Shown: positions 1 through 11,237, numbered from the stretch's first letter. The stretch: DNA of 64,000 nucleotides from Iris pallida (GCA_029216955.1 JANAVB010044017.1:4858234-4922233); one strand, 5' to 3'. Notes: generated by a model from the letters alone, not told the origin. Made by a program: numbers and translations.

Positions 1-887
1 GGTGAGCCAATCGCCACCTGAAGCCGTCGTGCCTTAGATAGAAAGGCAGGGGCAGGTAGGAATTGGCACTTATCATGAGGGACACGAAAGACCATAGGAA
101 GATAAAGAGCATAAACTAAGGATCTTAGCTTCTTCCTAGCATTAATCATCCAGTCCATCATGGTACATGGAAGATTAAAAGGAACATGAAAATGGAGGTA
201 ATACAAAGCAGAGATTTCAAAGTATATAACCTCATCAGTCGATCCCGCTTTGGGCAGAATCATGTTAAAGAGAATGCGATGAAGTTCATAAAAGTAAGGA
301 TTACGAAACTTGGCGAGAAGCTTGCGTGGACGTGTGTTAGGGGTACACAAGTCATCCTTAAAGCTTTCTAGGGATGACCCATCGGGAAATTGAAACTTGC
401 GAGCTTCGACAAGTTTCTCCCATGAGTTTGGCTCCGGAATTTCAAGGTATTCGGCCAACTAAAAATTATCAAACGAAATATCAATGCCAGCAACACGTGA
501 AAATAGATGTGCACCATCATGAGTAAGGTTGCAATAACACATTTGTATGGCATTGAGATAAATAACGGAAGTGGGAGTGACAAGTTCATCAAGACAAAGA
601 TCATGAAATAATAAATCATATTATAAAAAGATGGTAAAATTTATAGGATGACCCGCGTACACGGGACGTGATAAAAAATCACTAAACCACTCATTGGAAG
701 CGTCTAGTGATACAAATATCCGGTCATCGTGCATGTTGTGGTCGAGTGGACGAGGTGGATTGAACAATGGGTGAATAGGTTGTTGGTTAGGTTGTTTAAC
801 GGGTTGTTCAACACGAGGAAGAGCATTCGAAGAGGATGCACCCTCGGTTCGAAGTCTCTTCCCTCTACTGAACAACTTGGAAGCCAT
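1..887 (-). pseudogene. Degenerate plant-transposon (env-like) protein of a copia remnant, runs off the window edge
   Basis: Read on the minus strand from the ATG at 887-885 (MASKLFSRGKRLR...), one frame runs to the window start with two in-frame stops (near 627 and near 462). The N-terminal ~100 residues are basic, Ser-rich and Pro-rich. The rest has a pattern I recognise from the family often named putative plant transposon protein: a segment ILPKAGSTDEV, then a segment with FNLPCTMMDWM. Such ORFs are carried as an extra gene by several plant retroelements, including 3' of pol in Sirevirus-like copia elements. The same-strand copia RNase H at 1661-2175 lies just upstream in reading direction, which fits. 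Function is unknown; env-like is a label of position, not demonstrated activity. The family match is from memory and needs a profile search. Confidence 0.6.
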
Positions 888-1654
888 GAAATAATGAAAA
901 AAATTAAGAAAATTGAGATGGAGAGAAGTGTGAAAATATACCTCAACTTCCTGATGAAGGATGGAAGAGAATGATGAGAGAATCCTTCTCCTTGAATTTT
1001 GAGAAGAAAGATGCACTAGGATGGAAGAACTAGGGTTAGGGTTTGAAGAGGAGTAGTTTGGAGAAGTTTAGAAGGTGGCAATGGAGGAGAGAGAAGAGGA
1101 GAACCCGGTTTTAAGTGTAAGGGTTCGAATGGTCGGAGCAATTTTGGACCATTGGATCAAAAGTTGATCAGCGGCTGTGCCCGCTTGCAGTTCTGGAAGA
1201 ACCAGACCGAATTCGGCCCGAACTCTAGGTAAGGCAGAGTTCGGCCCGAATTCTGGGTTCTTCGGCCAGAACAGAAATCAGGCTAAAATAATGAAGTTAA
1301 AAAAGAGTGAGACTAAAAAAAATAAGTAATGGATGGATGCATATATAAAATTAGAAAACTAAGTAGAGAATAGCAATAAGTGAATGTTGAATCAAAGTGA
1401 AGTTTGAAAATTTGAATTTTAGCATGTGATAAATAAAAATATACCATGTAATAAATAAGGAATTATGCCACAATTTAATATTTTGAAGCTGCCATGGGGT
1501 AGCTGCAGGGGCCGGATCCCAGCTAGCGGTAGTCCTGAGGACTAGTGCACCGTGTCGCTTAGGCTTTTACGCCTTGTTATCAGAAGGACACTTTCAGCTT
1601 GTACCCATAGCAATTTCATCATAAAGAATCAAGACATACTCGTTATTGACGCAA
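888..1654. other. Non-coding spacer of the copia remnant
   Basis: This stretch between the copia RNase H and the downstream ORF has no credible coding frame. It holds an inverted repeat (1209-1253), A-rich sequence around 1270-1480 with two near-identical CATGT(G/A)ATAAATAA stretches, and a GC-richer block near 1490-1580. I cannot place an LTR or polypurine tract with confidence. Confidence 0.5.
1209..1253. repeat. Inverted repeat, 18-nt arms
   Basis: Arms 1209-1226 (GAATTCGGCCCGAACTCT) and 1236-1253 (AGAGTTCGGCCCGAATTC) are reverse complements except at the central GGCCC/GGGCC position. The loop is 9 nt. It lies between the copia pol end and the downstream ORF. Confidence 0.75.
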
Positions 1655-1660
1655 GTTATT

Positions 1661-2175
1661 TTAATGAATAACAGCTTCATCCAAAATTCCTAGTTCACGA
1701 CAAAAAAAGTTGAAACGCTCTTCGGATAGTAGTTTTGTAAAGAAATCTGCTAGCTGGTGATCAGTGTTAATAAATTCTAAGTTAAATGTGCCATTTTGCT
1801 GGTGATCACGCAAAAAGTGGTGACATATTTCAATGTGTTTTGTGCGTGAGTGACATATAGGGTTCTTAGTGAGATTGATGGCACTAGTGTTATCACAGAA
1901 TAAAGGAATGTTCATATAAGAAAGGTTGTAGTCTTCAAGGGTTTGCTTCATCTACAGAATTTGTGCACAACAACGACCAGTTGTAATATATTCAGCTTCT
2001 GTTGTGGATAGTGCGACAAAATTCTGCTTCTTGCTAAACCAAGAGACTAGAGCCTTGCCTAATAAATGACACGTGTCGCTTGTACTTTTACGGTCGACTT
2101 TGTATCCCATAAAATCAGCATCCGAATAACCAATAAGGTCAAAGGATATGGATTTGGGATACCATAAGCCCACTG
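1661..2175 (-). pseudogene. Ty1-copia (Sirevirus-like) RNase H, 3' end of pol
   Basis: On the minus strand two pieces in the same frame (2173-1952 and 1951-1661) are separated by one stop where the family has Trp (CAQILW-MKQTL becomes CAQIL-stop-MKQTL, TGG to TAG). Recognisable copia RNase H signatures are GYSDADFMGYKVDRKST, ALSTTEAEY, HSRTKHIEI and the ADFFTKLL tail, ending ELGILDEAVIH and a stop. The QNGTFNLEF and TDHQLADFFTK style resembles the Sirevirus branch. Everything upstream (gag, protease, integrase, RT) is missing, cut off at 2175/2176 where Tat LTR sequence begins. It is a remnant with no catalytic capacity expected. Confidence 0.88.
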
Positions 2176-2627
2176 TCAGAATGAAGGGCCCAGATTAATT
2201 GATCCTTAACCGTCGACTTATCAAGGAGGCAATCATTGCAAACCCTAATGATTGTATCCCACTCCTATAAATAGCAAGGTGCCATTCCCTGGCGGGAAGA
2301 GGACTTTTTTTCGAAGAGCACGAGAGCACCTGGAGAGACTTGAAGAGAGAGAGCTGAGAGACAAAGGCACGCACAGAGGGCATCCTGAGAGCATTTCTTC
2401 CCCGGAGCCAAGGCTGCATCCGATCGTCCAAGGAGTAACGCAGAGCTGTCGTCGCTTTTCCGAGCCTCTACCGTCACCCCCAGAATCTAAAATAAACAAT
2501 TGTACTTAGATTGTTGTACCTAGGTTTTCGTTCCTAGGCTTTCTTTGTACAAGCGAGTTTGTATTGTCAAGTAAAAGTCCAGTCCTCCGATATAATTGTT
2601 CTGTTCTTTTATATTTCATGGCAAACA
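2176..2627 (+). repeat. Partial 5' LTR of element A
   Basis: It matches the last ~450 bp of the 3' LTR (from 14659 to 15110) nearly base for base. It holds the TATA box (2266-2273), an AATAAA signal (2491-2496), a CCTAGG-8 nt-CCTAGG hairpin (2519-2538) and the terminal CATGGCAAACA. All upstream U3, including the CATGCGGCTCA repeats, is gone, and the junction at 2175/2176 is directly against copia pol sequence. Confidence 0.92.
2266..2273 (+). promoter_or_regulatory. LTR TATA box (element A 5' LTR)
   Basis: TATAAATA in the conserved context CTCCTATAAATAGCAAGGTG is repeated in every LTR of the family (14749-14756, 17558-17565, 30006-30013, 35517-35524, 51714-51721, and 56962-56955 on the minus strand). 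The AATAAA signal lies ~225 nt downstream, so the R region probably falls between them. Confidence 0.8.
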
Positions 2628-2630
2628 CGA

Positions 2631-2649
2631 TGGCGACTCTGCTGGGGAC
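2631..2649 (+). other. Primer binding site
   Basis: TGGCGACTCTGCTGGGGAC begins three bases after the LTR end. The TGG start and position are those of a tRNA 3'-end complement. Tat/Ogre elements are reported to use tRNA-Arg; I infer this from memory and did not align a tRNA. The site overlaps the gag reading frame. Confidence 0.8.
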
Positions 2650-3026
2650 AAACTTCTCCACGACTGAGGAGTTGGTGACGCAATCGGATGCAGCCAAACT
2701 TGGCTCCACACAACAGAAGATGGTCGTCCGCTTCGACCAACAGGCGTTTGAAGAAATGCTCTCCGACGGAAGCGCTGGCCCGGTCCAGAAGTGAACCCGC
2801 ACAAAGAAGGCTCGTAGGGAGTGGAGGCCAAAATCATTTGCTCCTCTCCAGGCCCTGGACGGAGTACTCTCTGCTGCCCAAGACGGCGAAGGTGACTCTC
2901 ATGCGGCCCCACTTCAAGCAATAGAGGACTCTGCTGTCTCCAAGTCCGAAAGAGGAAAGCACTACGATGCTGGACTTGCAGGGACAAAGAGTGATTCTAT
3001 GTGCTCCAGAAAGAAGCCGAACACTC

Positions 3027-3124
3027 ATGCGGCCAAGACCGTCAGCCGCATGTATGATGCTCATGCGGCCGAAACTGCCAGCCGCATGAAGAATAGCCAT
3101 GCGGCCAGAACTTCCAGCCGCATG
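3027..3124 (+). repeat. Coding hairpin repeats in gag (A)
   Basis: Three units at ~35-36-nt spacing each have CATGCGGC and its reverse complement GCCGCATG around an 11-nt loop: 3027-3034/3046-3053, 3062-3069/3081-3088 and 3098-3105/3117-3124. Decayed units continue to ~3230. They encode HAA...SRM. Confidence 0.9.
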
Positions 3125-5516
3125 GAGAAAACTCATACGGCCGAGACTTCCAGCCGCACGAAGAAAGCCTATGCGGTCACAACTGCTAGCCGCATGAAGA
3201 CTGTTGACTCCAGCCGTATATTGCCTGCTCCATGCAGCTCAGGCTCAGTCTTCGATCGCCTCTACTATGGTCCTGGTCTCTCATGTGCCCAGGAGAATAT
3301 GTCTGACTCTCTGCAGCACCACTTAGACTCTTTCTACTATGTGCCCTCACGCACTAGATTGAAGAAGTCTAGGACAGCGCGAGCTTGGCAAGCTTAGTCT
3401 GTTGTCCCGACCTCTGACCATCCGAGCGTTCTACATACCATTATGCGGGCCTCTGATGGGAAGTTGTACAGAACCACTCGAGTCCAGCCCCCGGCGGCAT
3501 ACGTACAGAGTGGTTCCAAAAAGTCTCCCAAAACCCAGGGAGCAAACATGGTCGTTCCAGACCCATCTGACTTGCGTGAGGTTATCCTCCACAAACGCAA
3601 GGAAAGAGAAGAGGCCTCGGTGTGCAAAGAGTCCTCCCACGGACGTCACTGCACCCAAGTCATCGTCAACTGCTACGAGAAGACCGGTAGTCCGCCTTCC
3701 AAAGATTACAACAACCGAACTCAGGGAATGAGGTGCCTCCCGTCGTCTCTTGCAACTCTACTCAGAAAATCCCTGCCGATACGAGAGGGAAGAAGATAAA
3801 CGTTTCCAGCCCGAAGATTTCAACCACTATGACTAAGAAACCGTCGTCTAAACGGTTGTCCACCACCGGGGTTTTCCAAGGTAGCCGTTCAAAGACAAAA
3901 TTTGCGACAGTGGGAGATTCATCATCCGCATTACTGGGGGTCGCTGGAACTGGGGGTAGCACTCCTCCAAACATCTACGACAATCCGATGTTCCAAGGAT
4001 ACGAGCCCGAGGAAACAACTCTCCCATCAGATACAACAAGTGCCGACGTCCCCGAGGACATCCATGACTCTCAAAATGAAGCAAGCTCTGAAGCTGGGGG
4101 CACTATTCTTTCTGAGTTTGAACCAGAGGAGAACATTCCCACATACCCCGATGACTTCTCGGTACAGGAGTATGATTCGGAGGGCACGTCATCCACCGTC
4201 CTTTCCATTTTTATTCATGTGAGGACGGCATTCATGACAAATGACGAACAAGATGGTCCCAGTGATCGCCAATGCATTGACACTCTGGAGGCCATACTGC
4301 GCACTTTGGTCAAATCGGTGGACGAGATCAAAGCAGCCCTCCCTACTCTGTAAGGTGGGACGCCTGGCCAAACAAACTTGGGTCTCGCGGTCAATGCAGA
4401 CTCGAACTCAGCGTCACCAAACCCGGGCAATAATCTTCCAGAAATATCGGCTCCTACCGCTGCAGACGAGGCCAGGGAGGCAAGAAGAGAGGTCCAGGAG
4501 CTCCGAGCCGTGTTCTACGCCCGAGAAAACTACCAAGACCTCAGGATACGGCAACCATACCCTGCTGCATGGAGGGATGTCCCCTTCCCACCAAGATATA
4601 AGCCGTTCAACATCAATCCTTATGATGGCAAGACCTCTGTAAGTCGGTACATCACTTACTTCAAGGTCACCACCGACCATCTGCCCCATGACGATACCAT
4701 CCTTACACGATTATTCATCAGGGCCTTGGAAGGGGTCACCTTCGACTGGTACCGTAACCTGCCAGACAACTACATCCACTCCTTCGCCAGCTTCAAGCGC
4801 ATGTTCTTGGAGAGATTCTACGAAGTAGGACAGGACATCACAATGTCCACCCTTATGGACGTCGTTCAAGGGGAGAAGGAGCTGACAAGGAACTATATTG
4901 AGCGATTTTGCCAAACCACAAAGAAGTTGGCGTCTGGTAACCCGAATTCCTCCTTGATTGAAATTTGCCAAAAGAGATTGCTCCCAACAATCAGTCACTG
5001 GATGGGAGAAAGTCAATTTAAGGACTGAAAGACGTTTATCATCAGTGCCACTAGCGCCGAAGAACGGTTGAAGAAGGCTCGTCAACTGGGATTGCACATC
5101 TCGTAGGAAGAGGACAAGGGAAGAGCCCTAATACCAACAACAATAATGGTGGTAACTCCTCCAACAATCAGGACAATAAGGGTAAACAGGCTATGGTGGC
5201 CGACACAGCCCAGCAACCTGAGTCAAAACCGACAGACAAGCAATGGCCGCAAATGACCTACTCCTTCGAAGACGGCCACGTCAAGTCCATCTTGGACATG
5301 CTCATACAAGGAGACATAATTTAGCTCCCTCCACCAAGACGGGAACCTCGGCCGGCAGAAATGGAGAGCCCAAAGTACTACCATTACCACCGCTACGTCC
5401 ACCATGCTACACACGACTGCTACCAACTGAAACGATACATCCAACATCTCATCGACTCGAAGGCTCTGGCCATCGATTTCAAGGAGGTAACCGTGGCGGC
5501 CAACATGGTGTCCGTA

Positions 5517-7538
5517 TAATTCGGTAGCTTCCCTCCAACAGAGACTCAAGATGGTGTGGTACCCGTCCCTCTGGCGACAATGGAGATTGCTAATCTTCCA
5601 CCTCCTAAGGATCAGGCTGCTGGTCTAGTGCCCCTCACAACATCACGGGGGGAGGTCATGTGGGTCCATCCGGACCTGGTACTTGAGGTGACTCAGTCCA
5701 CACCACCTTCCATTCGCAAGAAGAAGAGTGGAAAAGTCAAATCCTGCCGCACAATCTCGGCAGATGTCGAAGAAGTCACGGCTATCGTTACCCGGTCTGG
5801 GGCACAATCCCAACTTGTGGCTGATAACTCGGCTGAAGATCATCAGCCAGCTACTGCTGACACTTCAGGACCTTCTCAGCCTCCGACGATCGACAAGCCT
5901 AGGCCGAAGGAGACTCGCTTTGACAAATCCCTCCGAAATGAGGCACCTCAGGGGCTGGAGAGGCCCTACAACTTCGACATCTTGGCACAATTGGCCAACA
6001 CACCGGCCAAATTGTCATTGTACGAGCTCCTGAGACTCTCAAAGGATGTTCGCACGGCTTTGAGCGATGCACTCCAGAATGTCGACGCCTATCTGGCTCA
6101 GGTCAACCTCACAGGAGAGAGCCCACCAGCAAATCTCCAAGATAGCGCTTGCACAGGAGCGATGCCCAACACTGTCTTCACTCCACCGGATATGCTCATC
6201 AAAACCAACCTGCACGATCGACCGTTATATTACACTGGATACATCGACGACGTAAAGGTGGATCGGATGCACATTGATCCTGGTTTTTCCATAAGCATTA
6301 TCCCGAAGAGTCTGTTACATCATCTCCGCATTCCTATGCATCGCCTGACACCGACAAGCACCGCCATCAGCGGTTTCAATTCGGGCAGGAGCTACCCGAT
6401 TGGAAAGATTCGCCTAAAGTGCCAAATCGGCGAACTTCAGTCAGAAGTAACCTGTTATGTCATAGATGCGGACACTTCCTACAATATCCTCTTGGGGCGC
6501 CCTTGGATACACGATTACATGATCGTGCCTTCCACGATGCACCAGTACTTCAAGTATGTTGACAAACACGGCTTCGTGAGGACAGAATTTGTCGACATCG
6601 ATCCCTTCAAAGGGGTCGAATCCTACTACTCAGACTCCTGCCTATACGAGAAGTCAAAGCGGCACCTGGATGAAGATGTACAAGCTCGAACTGAGACGGC
6701 CTCAGGATCAGAAGACCCTCTGACGATCCACCTTCAAGCTCGTAAACCTGGCAAATTCGTACCCCTTACGGCCGCTTTGCGTAAGGACGCAATCAACCTC
6801 TCGATACAAGAAGGACAAATGATAATCTGGCTGCCAAGGTCCGGCCAAGCGCCAAGACCCACAACGGAGTCGCTGACAATCAGACTGCCAAGAGTCGGCC
6901 AGCCACAAATGGAGAAGCTCAACCCCTCCGACAAGCCAATGACGATACGCATTCCCAAGAAGAATCGTCACCTCAATGCAAAGTTTGGGGCTTCTAGCGA
7001 GCCAACAACTCCTCGCCCAGTATCGAGTACCAAACTGGGGGTCGCTAGTTTGCCAACAACTCCACGTTCGGCCCCACCAACAGAACCCTTGATGATCAAG
7101 CTGCCCAGGTCATCCTCTCAGTCTTCATTTATACAGGTGGTGGCCAAAGAAGAACCGGAACTGGCCAAGTATGTGGCTGCCCACACTAATGTTCCCTCCG
7201 CAGATGATGTAATCCCGCTAGAAAAGATACCTTACTTCATCAATAAAGGGCTATCTTTGAACTACCTCGAGCTTAATAAGCTTTGTACAATGTATGCTAT
7301 GGAACACGGTATAGGCACTCACCTACACACACAGGTGACAAATGTTTACACCACAAACCAGCTTACTCCAGTGGAAGACGCTTACCGCATAATCGAGGGA
7401 GGGGACCATCCAATCATCTTCGGCCGAAAGGATGATCCACAGCCCTTCACTATAGAGAAGGTCGATCTCGAATCAGATGCCGGGAGACTGCCTCTGTATC
7501 TTTATATCCCCCAATCCAAATACCTCATGCAAAAATAG
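5517..7538 (+). pseudogene. gag C-terminus and aspartic protease region of element A
   Basis: A 660-codon open frame (5556-7538) contains the retropepsin-like protease. The active-site segment is HIDPGFSISI (Asp at 6276-6278), followed by the fold motifs SGFNSGRSYPIGKIRLKC and YNILLGRPWIHDY. Here the usual D-T/S-G triad reads D-P-G. Pro/Lys-rich low-complexity repeats (IRLPR, EPLTIRLPR-like) fill 6700-7130 and probably form a linker to RT. The frame ends at a stop at 7536 where siblings read Gln, and the same frame continues into RT, so this was one gag-pro-pol polyprotein. Confidence 0.85.
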
Positions 7539-8900
7539 GGGTATGATCTGGAGACTACGCCAAGCTTGAACTACGGCACTGGTCGATGATTACCTTTAAA
7601 GCCACCAGTCCCGGCTGGCAAACCACGGGACTACTACAGCAAGACCCGATGTGGATTAGGGTATGTTACACCCGCGATGACCCCTAAAAGTTTAGATGAG
7701 GAATGCAACTGGCATTCACATTCAACCGGGTCACCAACTTCTGATTCGGATGCCAGCATCGGAGACGTATTCAGACAAGTCCTGTCAGTCAATATGGCAT
7801 TCGTCGACGCTTACGAAGAAGATGAAGACATTCCTGAAATCCTCAAGTTAGAGCTGTGGGCCCAACAGCTGGATGCACAATAGGAAAAGCGGTTCGAACA
7901 GAGAGAACCTTCTACTGAAGATGAGGTTATATGGGTCGACCTCGGCAGCAAATCTTCTCCAAAAGCAATCTTTGTCAGTAAAGGCCTGACAGACGAAGAG
8001 CAAGAATTGCTACTGGAACTTGTCAAAGAATATATTGATGTGTTCGCCTGGAGCTATGAAGACATGCCAGGACTAAATCCCGAGGTTGCCCTTCACAAGC
8101 TCAACATTCGGCCAGATGCAAAGCCGGTCAAACAACAACAGCAACGCTTCCGTCCGGGCATCATGGATGCGATCGAAGCTGAAGTCAAGAAACTGATAGC
8201 CAGCGACTTCATTCGTGAAGAACAACATTAGGACTGGGTCGCCAACATAGTACCGGTCCTCAAGAAGAATGAGAAGATTCGATTCTGCATCGACTTTCGC
8301 AATCTTAACGAGGCACGTCCCAAAGATGAATTCCTCCTCCCTATCACAGACATCATGATCGACAACACATGCGGCTTCGAACGCATGTCATTCATGGATG
8401 GTTTTTTGGGGTACAACCAAATCAAGATGTCTCCTAACGACAAAAAGCATACATCATTTCGAACACCGATTGGCACATACTGCTACACAGTCATGCCTTT
8501 CGGTTTAAAGAATGCTGGCACCACATATCAAAGAGCTATGAGTATCATCTTCAGAGACCACTTGCGCAAGACTGTGGAGTGCTATGTTGATGACATCGCC
8601 GTCAAAAGTTGCTATAAGGGAGACCATCTGCAGGATCTGAGGATGGTATTCGACCTGATGCGAGCACACAACCTGAAGATGAATCCCAAAAAATCCTTCT
8701 TGGACATATCCAGCAGAAAATTCCTGGGTTTCATCATCACCTCCCAGGGTATCCACGTAGACCCTGAGAAGACGAAGGCAATCATGGAGATGGGTCCTCC
8801 GAGAAATCTCTGAGAACTTTGAGGCCTCCAAGGGAGGTTAGCTTACATCAGGAGGTTCATTTCCAACCTCTCCGGGCATTATCAGCCATTCACCCATCTC
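7539..8900 (+). pseudogene. pol: Reverse transcriptase of element A
   Basis: Frame-3 pieces (7677-7883, 8007-8231, 8355-8813) carry RT motifs in order: KQQQQRFRPGIMDAIEAEV, FCIDFRNLNEA, FMDGFLGYNQIKM, MPFGLKNAGTTYQRAM and the catalytic YVDD box (8583-8594). The fold is that of Ty3-gypsy RT, copying element RNA in the virus-like particle. In-frame stops are at 7536, 7587, 7881, 8229 and 8811, with no frameshift. The YVDD aspartates remain but the protein cannot be made whole. Confidence 0.92.
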
Positions 8901-9960
8901 ATGAAGAAGGGTGTCTCATTCGTATGGGATGAAGAATGTCAGCATGCCTTCGACAGCATCAAAGAATATTTGTCGAACCCTTCAGTCCTGGTGGCCCGGG
9001 TTGCTGGAAAACCATTCCTGCTCTATGTACGAGCAATGGAGCATTCCCTCGGCGCTCTGCTAGCACAAAACAACGATGCAGGCCATGAGCAAGCTATATA
9101 TTATCTCAGCCGAATGATGATCGGGCCAGAGCACCGATATACCGCCGTGGAGAAGGAATGCCTCGCCCTGGTGTTCACCATTCAAAAGGTGCGATACTAT
9201 GTCACGGGGCAAACCATACATGTGATATCACGAGTCAACCCACTCAGGGTCCTCATGACTAAACCAGGGACACTCAGCTCTCGCCTCGCTACATGGGCAA
9301 TACTACTGTCCCCCTACCATATGATCTTTGTCCCATAAAAGGCTGTTAAAGGTCAAGCTCTGGCAGACTTTTTAGCAGCCCACCCAGGCCCAGAGTAGGC
9401 CAAAATATACGAAGACATCCCAGATGAGGTCGCCGACTCATATGCAACCTCTCACGATGATATATGGCGGATGTTCTTCGACGGTGCCTCAAGGACCGGA
9501 CCTAAGGGCAATATTGTCGTCGAAGTCGGGGTGGTGCTGGTTTTTCCTTCCGGATTGGTGATCAATCGCGCTTACTCCCTCACAGAACCCTGCTCTAACA
9601 ACGTGACCGAGTACAACGCTTTAGTCATTGGTCTCCAACTTGCAAGAGAGCTGGGGGTAGAATATCTTGAAGCATACGGCGATTCACAGTTAATCGTCAA
9701 TCAGATTCGGGGTTCATACGAGGTTCGCCATGAAGACATGATCCCCAATCACCAAATAGCGATCAACATCATCTCTTTATTTGAAGGGTTCTTCATCGAA
9801 CACGTCCCTAGACTCCAAAATATTAAAGCCGATGCCTTAGCTGGCCTTGCCGCTTCCCTAGCGGTTCCGAACTGTGCTCATCAATCGGTGGATGTGATAG
9901 GCCATGAACTGGTCTGTCCCAAGAATAAAGTTCATTTTGTGGCGAGTTATTCCGCTCAGA
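8901..9960 (+). pseudogene. pol: Tandem RNase H modules (gypsy-type plus archaeal-type) of element A
   Basis: 8901-9338 holds the gypsy RNase H that follows RT (LLYVRAMEHSLGALLAQ, RYTAVEKECLALVF). After a connector with stops at 9336 and 9396, 9471-9890 holds a second, archaeal-type RNase H (FFDGASRTGPKGN, EYNALVIGLQLA, LEAYGDSQLIVNQI, DALAGLAA). The duplicated module is diagnostic for the Tat branch; the older gypsy copy is usually the one that degenerates. Both should remove RNA from the RNA:DNA hybrid. Confidence 0.9.
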
Positions 9961-11237
9961 CGATCGATAAAGCACAAGACTGGAGACAACCATTCATTGA
10001 CTTCGTAGTCTACGACATCCTGTCCAAGAACCCAAAGGAAGCTACCTCCATCAGAAGGCGTTTTCTTAGATTCTTCTACGATACAGAGATAAAAATATTG
10101 TATCGCCGATCCTACGATGGATTATTGCTTCGATGTCTGTCAAACACAGAAGCCAAAAAAGCCATACGTGAAGCTCATGACGGTGTCTGCGGGGCCCATC
10201 AGCTTGGCCCTAAATTGTAAGACCGTCTTCGCCGAATGGGCTACTACTAGCCTATGATGGTAGCAGATGCGATAGACTACGCAAGAAAGGGCAAAGCCTG
10301 CCAAGTCCATGCGGACTTCATCCACCAGCCATCCGAATTTTAACATCCGACAGTGGCGTCCTGGCCATTCGAAGCATGGGGAATGGATATCATTGGCCCG
10401 ATCGCTCCACCTTCTTTCCGAGGACATCGCTTCATACTTGCCATCACAGATTACTTCTCCAAATAGGCAGAAGCTGTTCCACTTGCAGAAGTAAAGACTT
10501 CAAACGTGATCAGCTTTCTCAAGCATCACGTCATCTATCGCTTTGGACTGCCCCGAAGGATCATCCACGATAATTGTCCGCAGTTCGCAAGCCACGCCTT
10601 CTATCGGTTCTGCGACAAGCACCGCATCCAGAATATTGCTTCAATGCCATACAACCCAGCAGCGAATGGGTTGGCAGAAGCATTCAACAAAACAATCATC
10701 AAACTTCTCAAGAAGTTCGTATCGTCCAACAAACACGACTGGAATGAGAAGCTTGGTGAATACTTATGGGCATACCGTACCACAGTCTGAACAGCCACAG
10801 GGAACACACTATTCTCTTTGGTGTACGGAAGTGAGGTAGTTCTCCCATTGGAGACTCAAATACCCTCGCTCCGCGTCGCTCTCACTTACCAATTGACGAC
10901 AGACGATAACTATCGTCGCCTGTTACAAGAGTCGGAGGCCTTAGATGAAAAGGGCCTCTTGGCTCAGCAACGAATCGAGCTATACCAAGCACGCATCTCC
11001 GGAGCCTTCAACAAGAAGGTTAAAATTAGAACATTCCAAGTGGGCGATCTCGTTCGGGCAGTTCGGAGGCCGATGGTCATGACTCATAAAACCGCCAGCA
11101 AATTCCAGCCAAAATGGGAAGGTCCATTTATCATTGAGGCCGTATTCTCCAACGGTACTTACCGCCTTGCAAAACAAAATGGAGACTTGCTCATGTTGTC
11201 CTTCAACGGCAAGTTCCTGAAGAAATATTATGTCTAA
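9961..11237 (+). pseudogene. pol: Integrase of element A
   Basis: An N-terminal zinc-binding region (AHDGVCGAHQ ... KACQVH), catalytic core (GMDIIGPI, GLPRRIIHDN, NGLAEAFNKTI) and a C-terminal part with GDLVRAVRRPM and KWEGPFII lead to a terminal KFLKKYYV and stop at 11235-11237. No chromodomain follows, in contrast to the chromovirus at 53714. Stops interrupt the frame at 10218, 10248, 10341, 10464 and 10788. Confidence 0.92.

Larger units (their letters stand above)
2618..5516 (+). pseudogene. gag: gag of element A
   Basis: The frame opens at an ATG in the last bases of the LTR (2618) and reads through the PBS (second ATG at 2630). The N-terminal part carries the conserved segment DAAKLGSTQQKMVVRFDQQA, then the HAA/SRM 12-residue repeats (3020-3230). 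Retrotransposon-gag core motifs follow (INPYDGKTS, FDWYRNLPDN, FLERFYEVGQD, about 4600-5030). A noncanonical zinc-knuckle-like HYHRY...HATHDCYQLK lies near 5380-5440; siblings have CHYHRY. It should form the particle core. Breaks are stops near 2794, 3397, 4353, 5028 and 5106, a ~20-nt deletion frameshift near 3670 relative to element E, and a later shift into the pol frame. Confidence 0.88.

Noticed and set aside
3902..4222. Several 70-130 codon frames overlapping gag and pol on both strands
   Set aside because: They are alternative-frame or antisense readings of gag-pol, and their products are not conserved between copies.
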